The position numbers and the translations under genes were made by a program. The notes beneath the pieces are model-generated. The model searched no databases. It worked only from the letters and a program-made list of their open reading frames with translations, and was not told the origin of the DNA. A stretch of 64,000 nucleotides of DNA from Albugo candida (lineage: Eukaryota > Oomycota > Peronosporomycetes > Albuginales > Albuginaceae), in contig CAJNAR010000158.1 in assembly GCA_905220665.1 (NCBI GenBank), positions 248,001 through 312,000 on the forward strand, written 5' to 3'. Below, piece by piece: positions 58,456 to 64,000 of the stretch. How positions within the stretch are numbered: position 1 is the stretch's first letter; each line of letters starts with the position of its first letter.

Positions 58456-61142
58456 GATCGATAGTCAACAGTTTGGCTTTGAGCAATATAGAATTGAGTT
58501 CTTTTTTCCGCTTGCTCTATCCTTACATGATCATCTGTAGCAGGTTACGCATTCATGGCGTATATCAGCTCTTAGAGTCGAAAGGACCTGCCGGAGGTAA
58601 GATTCTCAGTTAGAAGGAAATAATGTAAGGTGACTGACAATTTCTGATTCTAATGTGCTCTTCGTTGCTGTCCCGTATCCATTTCTGTCATCTTTCTCTA
58701 CCTCACTTACAACGCAAGAAAAACCTCTCCGATTACATATATATAATGCAGCATCTTATCACACTTTCAGGATTCTCTTGATCCATTATCCATAGTAAGT
58801 CAACAGAGAAAGTCATTTCTGTGCAGCGCGAATTGTGAGCAATCAGTATGGTAGCAAGGTAATTCTGCTTGATCACATGCAATCGTATGACTCATTTTAC
58901 GGCTCTTTTGAAACTAAGCGATAAACGGTGCCATTGAATTTAGTAATCATTCAAATTAACGTTTTCACTAAATCCCTCTGACCAGATTTTTAAATCTAAT
59001 CTATGACGCCAAGTGTCATGAGTATTTGTGACAGAGACAGATAGGAAGCTCCAATCAAATGTAATCGGTGATGTCAATTTTATTCTCTGTGCCCATGATA
59101 ATGCGGTATACAATTCTTAAAATTATTTCCATCAGAAAGCTCGAAAATCCGAGCGCTCCGTATCAGATTTCAGAATCTCTTTTAGATAGCGCTATTGTAT
59201 GTCTCGTTCTGCCCACGATCATTGCTCGTAATGTGATCAAGGTTGCAGAGCAAACATGACCGGGAAGACGGCAGTAAATTGTATAAAACCGCAACATTAC
59301 CCATTAAGTCATAAATAGCTGCACACTTCACTCGAGAACGACGAGAGCCGCGGTAATTGGTGGCTTTTTTTTACCATAAATTGGTACTTAGCCTCTTACA
59401 ACCAAGATGCATTGACTTAGAAACCAAACCGCTAGTTATCTTATCCAAAGCGAACCTCAACAAGACATGGATGCATTACCGAACGCAGTTATGTCTACAC
59501 CGCTTTCTTGCTTCTACATGTCAACCAGCTAATGAGGCTTTCATGATAAATGGTGATCGGATCACGACCACAAATGGCGCGTTCGCCTTGATTTCAATCT
59601 TTCTATCCTCACTTTTGTGTTCCGGATATACTTGTTCAACAGCATGCTTCAGAGCATGAAAGGCCATGTTTGTACTTGCATGGTATCATGATATGTATAA
59701 GCTACTCTTGTACATTGGGATGCTTGATGATTGTTGATACTACTTCTATCGATCCAAATTATGCAGAGACATGCGATCAAGAAGGTGAACTCGTGGCCAA
59801 TATGGATTACTTATCCAGTCAATTGCGAAGACTTACCCTTCTCAGCTAGTAATTGATCTGATGGAAGTACGAGGATTGGAGCTGAGCTTGCCGGATTTCT
59901 TGATAAGGGTGCATCTCAAGATATTCATGTGGGGATGAGAACGATGACATTTGGAACCCAATTAAGAGCGCAATGTGAGGAACCAAAGTAACTGGCCCTC
60001 AACTGTGTTTTTAAACCGCACGAGAATATTGACAACCTAAAGGGGTTAGTTGTCCTGTTCTTCACGCGTATGTTGGAATAAGCAACCTTTTCTTCTCCGT
60101 AGACACTTTTAGCGCGTCATGCCTTGATCTTGAATCCACACCATGCCTTGACACACTCCAGATCCTTTCAGGTAACTACCCGTTGACGTCATATTTTTCT
60201 ATTCATATATAGGGCGGGCGTCAGGACGCGACATTAGCAAGCATCAAATTGTACGACCAAAGCACCCCGTCAAAACGTTCAAATATATATAATGATAAGA
60301 GAACTATCAATCTCTACAAGGGAGCTAGGGATTCGTGTTTTAATCAATAGCAAAATAGCTCTCGTTTACATATGACTGTAGAACTTTGTGATCACTCCAC
60401 GGAAGAATATTGAAAGAGAAAAACTGATTGATCAATGATCTCTGCATTTAAATAAGGAATCCTGATGATGAAACCGTGAGGATAGGGTCGGAGGTAATGA
60501 CGCAATGTTGTGGCAGACTTCCGAATGAGAATCTCATACCACTCAGCACCAAAAATACTCCGTGCATGAACCTTTACAAGGGTAAGTAGCGAGATAGGTT
60601 TGCCTAAGCACACGTACAATTACTAGAAAATTGTAGAAATACGTCTTGTTGCTTGAAGAAGGAACTGAATCATCATAAGGGGCTTGCCTTCAATTTTCAT
60701 CATTGAGTTTGTAACATCAACAAGCAATTCAATATGAAGCATCTCAACTATTGTGATCGAGTATATTAGTCTTCAAATCCAGATCATTATCTTGAAGCAT
60801 CGAAATGTCTACTCTATGATGGCATTAACTAATTCTGCAGCTCAGAATCCTATAAAATACTAAGCTGTTTCTAGATCGGTGTAATTTGGATCATAAGCGA
60901 TCATAAGTATATAATCTATCACGTTGACATCTACCAATAATGAATCACTCAAGAGCTTGGGAAACGTGAATAACTAGAATAACTAGAAAAACTTCACTGT
61001 TTAGGATGACGAAACTAACCACCTGATCACCAACTCGGATGTATGAAGGGATTCATCTTGCTAGAATAATGAGATGAAGAATCCAAACTATATATATCGT
61101 CAAAGCTGCAACGGTTGCGCCATCTCGTGTCCACCTTACGTG
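58456..61142. other. 2.7 kb intergenic region, no supported gene
   Basis: Lies between the divergent kinase and CFAP57 genes. It is AT-rich, with scattered TATATA tracts (58738, 60288, 61088). Short ORFs of up to 100 codons are present, but their codon use and content look random and none shows a motif. I see no LINE, LTR or tRNA. Proximal promoter elements of both flanking genes should lie at its ends. Confidence 0.4.
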
Positions 61143-64000
61143 ATGGCGACTGTCACTTTGACCCATCGATATCTTTTTGGGCTGAAAGCAGACGTGAATA
61201 AAAGTGTATTATATCTCGATGATCAAAATATTGCTTATGTAGCAGGTCACGTTATTGTCATCTACTCCCTCGATGAGAAACGACAGAGATTTTTGCCGGG
61301 TACAGAAGGAACGCTCGGAATCACTGCGATTGCTGCAAGTTCTGGAGGTCGAAACTTGGCGGTAGCTGAGAGAAATGATCGAGCTGTCATCAGTATCTTT
61401 GATATCAAAGCACTCAAGCGACGTAAAGTATTAAGTAACGCAGAAGCCCAGACTCGAATATACGTTGCAGTTGAGTTCAGCTCTGACAACCAGCTTTTAT
61501 TGGCACAAGGAGGTGACCCAGACTGGGTATTGTATTGCTGGGATTTGTCCAAAGGTAAACTGATGGCGAGTATCACGAGTCCTTTGTCACTTGGCAATAT
61601 TATCAACGCACCTCAACCATCACCACTTGTAGCCAACAGCACATCACATCTGTCTCCTAGCTTGCAATACAGGTCAAGAGGCTCCAGTGTATCGTTTGGT
61701 ATAGATCCATCAAGCAGTGGATCAGGTAGCCTTATCTCAACGGCTATCGTTACAGCATGTACTTTCAATCCAACAGACCCTGGTCTCATTTGTGTCACGG
61801 GAGCAAACTTGATAAGATTTTTTCGACTTACAGAAAGCACGTTTCGTCCTTTGCCAGGTATCGGGACTGAAACAAACAATTATACGTGCCACACTTGGGT
61901 CAAACAAGTCGAGCATTTCGTTGTAGCTGGTACAAGCTCTGGTGATCTCATACTTTTTACGAGTGGCGTCTTTAGCTGCAGTTTGAATGCATCGCCAAAG
62001 ACACTGATGAAAACTGAACCCGACGAGCCTCATATAGGAGTTTCTTCCCTCGTATCTGTACATAAAGGCATTCTATGCGGGCTCGATAATGGAACAGTGT
62101 TTATGTACAAAATCAAAGATGGAGAAGATATAACGAGCAAACAAGAGCTTGAGAAAGGTGATCTCCTGATCCCTCAGCGTCGCCTTCGAGTCGAGTCAAA
62201 CCTCTGTCAGATCCGGACGATAGCTGTGCCACCTGTGGAAGATACTATCCTTGTGTCAACTTCGAGCGGCCAGCTATATACTTTTCCATATCGTATAAAA
62301 ATTGACCCTTTCTTAGTGAAAACACGATCCCAAAGGAGAAAAGTCACGTTCGGCATCAAGACCGAGCTGATACCAGTCAATGCGAGCTCGCTTTTTGAAG
62401 ACAATTTGGTGCAACCGGGGGATTATGAATCAGAAGTAACGGACGATGAAGTCGATTATTTGATCACACCTTTCCATAGTGCCCACGATTCAATGAATGC
62501 GTCTGGGTCGATCACGGGGCTGGATGTCTGTGTCCGAAAGTCGATAATAGTGACTTGCGGCTATGATCGGACGGTGCGTTTATGGAATTATATTGATAAA
62601 TCGTGTGAGATAGTTAAGAAATTTGGTGAAGAAGCATATAGTGTTGCTCTGCATCCTTCTGGTCTCCATCTTGTCGTCGGATTTGCCGATAAATTACGTC
62701 TGATGACAATTCTTATGGACGACATTCGACCGTTTAGAGAGTTTGCTATCAAAGCCTGTCGCGAATGCCAGTTCGCGAACGGTGGACATTTGTTCGCAGC
62801 TGTGAATGGAAACACTATACAAGTATACAATTTCTTTTCCTGCGAGGTCGTGGCCAATCTTCGCGGTCATAATGGAAAAGTCCGATGTCTCTACTGGACT
62901 TTTGATGACGCGTACTTGATCTCTGCTGGAATGGACGGAGCAGTGTATCAATGGGACTTTGAGGAATCCAAACGAGAAGCTGAATTTATACAGAAGGGAG
63001 TCCCGTATGTATCCGTTATTTGCAACCGTGAAAGAAGTGCTATTTACGCTGCTGGAAGTGATAAAATGCTCAAAGAAATCGAATTTCCATCGTCTCAGCT
63101 GCAACGGGAGTTTGGGTGTGGGAATACCTTGGGTCAAATCGTGGTCTCCAATTCCCAGCGAATGTTTTTCGCATCCACCGCAGATAGCGATAGGCCTGGA
63201 GCTGTTCGCGTGTACGAATTCCCTCTAACAGGTGATTACTATGAGCTTCAATGCTCGAGTTTTCCCATTACGCGTCTACGCATCAGCTTCGACGATACTT
63301 TCTTATTTACAGCAAGCGAAGATGGAATTGTTGGTATTTTTGAAATTCGCGACAAAGAAGGCCGATCTCGCTCACGAGAAGCACAACAGTCCATGCAACT
63401 GGGTCTTAACAACTGGACAACGAGTCAGTCTTCTGATGAGATTCTGGTCACAAGAAGCGATTTAGAAGATAAGACCTCTACAATAACTGAATTAAAGCAT
63501 AAAGTCGACGAATTGATACTTCAAAACGAGTATCAGTTGCGATTAAAGGACATGACATTTCACGAGCAATTAAAAGAATTAAATGAACGCTTTGCACAGG
63601 AAATTACCACCGAAAAAAACACGTTTGAACATTTCAGAGTCGAAAAGAACAATATGGAAATCGACTATGAAGAAAAAATCAAACAATTGGACGAACGACA
63701 TTTTGAAGAGATACAGGAAACTGAAGCTACTTACCAGCAAGAAATTATGAAAAAAGTGGAACAATATCAACATGTATTACAGGAGAAAGAGTATCAGCAC
63801 CAACGGTGGAAGCAGGAACAGATGGGTCTGATCACTACACATCAAAATTATGTGAAACAAGTGACAGAAGATTTGGAAGAGCGGCTCAGTGAAGATCGAT
63901 TGCTTCGAGCGCATATGGAGGATGAGAATAAGGCGATTGATCGTGAGTATCATGAATCGATGCAGCAGATGGAGTCGGATGTCGATGAGGAGATTGAGCA
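61143..64000 (+). CDS. CFAP57: CFAP57/WDR65-like WD-repeat and coiled-coil flagellar protein (5' part, runs off the edge)
   Basis: Starts at ATG 61143 (MATVTLTHRYLFGLKADV) and stays open, apparently without introns, to the window end (over 950 codons). The first part is a WD40-type beta-propeller array: VAGHVIVIYSLDEKRQRF, DWVLYCWDLSKGKL, TCGYDRTVRLWNY near 62560, RGHNGKVRCLYWTFDDAYL near 62860, ISAGMDGAVYQWDFEESKRE near 62925, TASEDGIVGIFEIRDKEG near 63310. From about residue 775 it becomes a continuous coiled coil (TITELKHKVDELILQNEYQL...). WD repeats followed by a long coiled coil, and the N-terminal text, fit CFAP57, an inner-dynein-arm-associated axonemal protein. This implies that flagellate cells (zoospores) have been kept in the lineage. 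Confidence 0.85.
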   Translation, partial: MATVTLTHRYLFGLKADVNKSVLYLDDQNIAYVAGHVIVIYSLDEKRQRFLPGTEGTLGITAIAASSGGRNLAVAERNDRAVISIFDIKALKRRKVLSNAEAQTRIYVAVEFSSDNQLLLAQGGDPDWVLYCWDLSKGKLMASITSPLSLGNIINAPQPSPLVANSTSHLSPSLQYRSRGSSVSFGIDPSSSGSGSLISTAIVTACTFNPTDPGLICVTGANLIRFFRLTESTFRPLPGIGTETNNYTCHTWVKQVEHFVVAGTSSGDLILFTSGVFSCSLNASPKTLMKTEPDEPHIGVSSLVSVHKGILCGLDNGTVFMYKIKDGEDITSKQELEKGDLLIPQRRLRVESNLCQIRTIAVPPVEDTILVSTSSGQLYTFPYRIKIDPFLVKTRSQRRKVTFGIKTELIPVNASSLFEDNLVQPGDYESEVTDDEVDYLITPFHSAHDSMNASGSITGLDVCVRKSIIVTCGYDRTVRLWNYIDKSCEIVKKFGEEAYSVALHPSGLHLVVGFADKLRLMTILMDDIRPFREFAIKACRECQFANGGHLFAAVNGNTIQVYNFFSCEVVANLRGHNGKVRCLYWTFDDAYLISAGMDGAVYQWDFEESKREAEFIQKGVPYVSVICNRERSAIYAAGSDKMLKEIEFPSSQLQREFGCGNTLGQIVVSNSQRMFFASTADSDRPGAVRVYEFPLTGDYYELQCSSFPITRLRISFDDTFLFTASEDGIVGIFEIRDKEGRSRSREAQQSMQLGLNNWTTSQSSDEILVTRSDLEDKTSTITELKHKVDELILQNEYQLRLKDMTFHEQLKELNERFAQEITTEKNTFEHFRVEKNNMEIDYEEKIKQLDERHFEEIQETEATYQQEIMKKVEQYQHVLQEKEYQHQRWKQEQMGLITTHQNYVKQVTEDLEERLSEDRLLRAHMEDENKAIDREYHESMQQMESDVDEEIE

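Noticed and set aside
59357..59659. 100-codon ORF as a gene
   Set aside because: No motif, no signal peptide of convincing shape, no splice partners, and random-looking composition in an AT-rich intergenic stretch.
60450..60560. Possible C/D-box snoRNA (TGATGA near 60465)
   Set aside because: No matching D box (CTGA) with a terminal stem at a suitable distance.
60392..60619. 75-codon minus-strand ORF as a gene
   Set aside because: It opens at GTG rather than ATG and shows no domain or neighbouring exon.
1..64000. CRISPR arrays, operons, phage or bacterial mobile elements
   Set aside because: Spliced genes, a nuclear-type tRNA, LINEs and Copia show that this is eukaryotic nuclear DNA; no spaced direct repeats of CRISPR type are present.

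Overview
The window looks like a nuclear segment of an oomycete, possibly a white rust (Albugo-like). The basis is indirect: many very short spliceosomal introns (about 30-90 nt), a START/FYVE/WW protein of a type common in oomycetes, an oomycete-like initiator at 3330, a flagellar CFAP57 gene, and oomycete-style retrotransposons. The species cannot be proven from this sequence.

Left gene block (1-17070). From left to right: the 3' end of a small coiled-coil gene (+); a mitochondrial ATPase inhibitor IF1-like gene with three short exons (-); a long coiled-coil gene (-); a START-like/FYVE/WW protein (+); an ankyrin/PDZ-like protein (-); a DDX27/Drs1 DEAD-box helicase (+); two further coiled-coil or low-complexity genes (-); and a mitochondrial intermediate peptidase-like M3 protease (+). 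Genes are tightly packed, often convergent with gaps below 100 bp.

Retrotransposon island (about 17710-55563, 38 kb). This consists almost wholly of non-LTR elements of one APE-endonuclease LINE family plus one Copia element. It can be read stratigraphically. A tRNA-Arg(CCG) gene lies at 55564-55636. Immediately upstream of it, antisense to the tRNA, four LINEs are stacked head to tail (LINE-I 48625-55563; LINE-II 41755-48609; LINE-III, split; LINE-IV 26765-29433). Each junction carries a 14-15 nt copy of the first bases of the tRNA gene (48610-48624, 41741-41754, 26751-26764). Decay increases with distance from the tRNA, as expected if each new copy inserts at the regenerated tRNA boundary. 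A fifth copy (LINE-N, 33991-41029, +) is nested in ORF1 of LINE-III with an 11 bp target duplication. An older LINE (LINE-A, 17710-19176) holds a Copia insertion with 5 bp target duplication GCTAC. An inversion of 22826-31832, with a TTC microhomology at both ends, split both the Copia element and LINE-III. Undoing it in thought restores a ~5.0 kb Copia and a ~6.8 kb LINE.

Right gene block (55637-64000). An Atg1/ULK-type kinase gene (-) encodes two C-terminal Atg11/FIP200 claw-like domains in the same protein. A 2.7 kb stretch follows without a supported gene, then the 5' part of a CFAP57 (WDR65) gene (+) that runs off the window.

The host genes are mostly housekeeping: mitochondrial quality and energy control, ribosome biogenesis, autophagy, phosphoinositide or lipid binding and flagella. 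They do not form an operon-like unit. The striking system in the window is the tRNA-targeting LINE stack.
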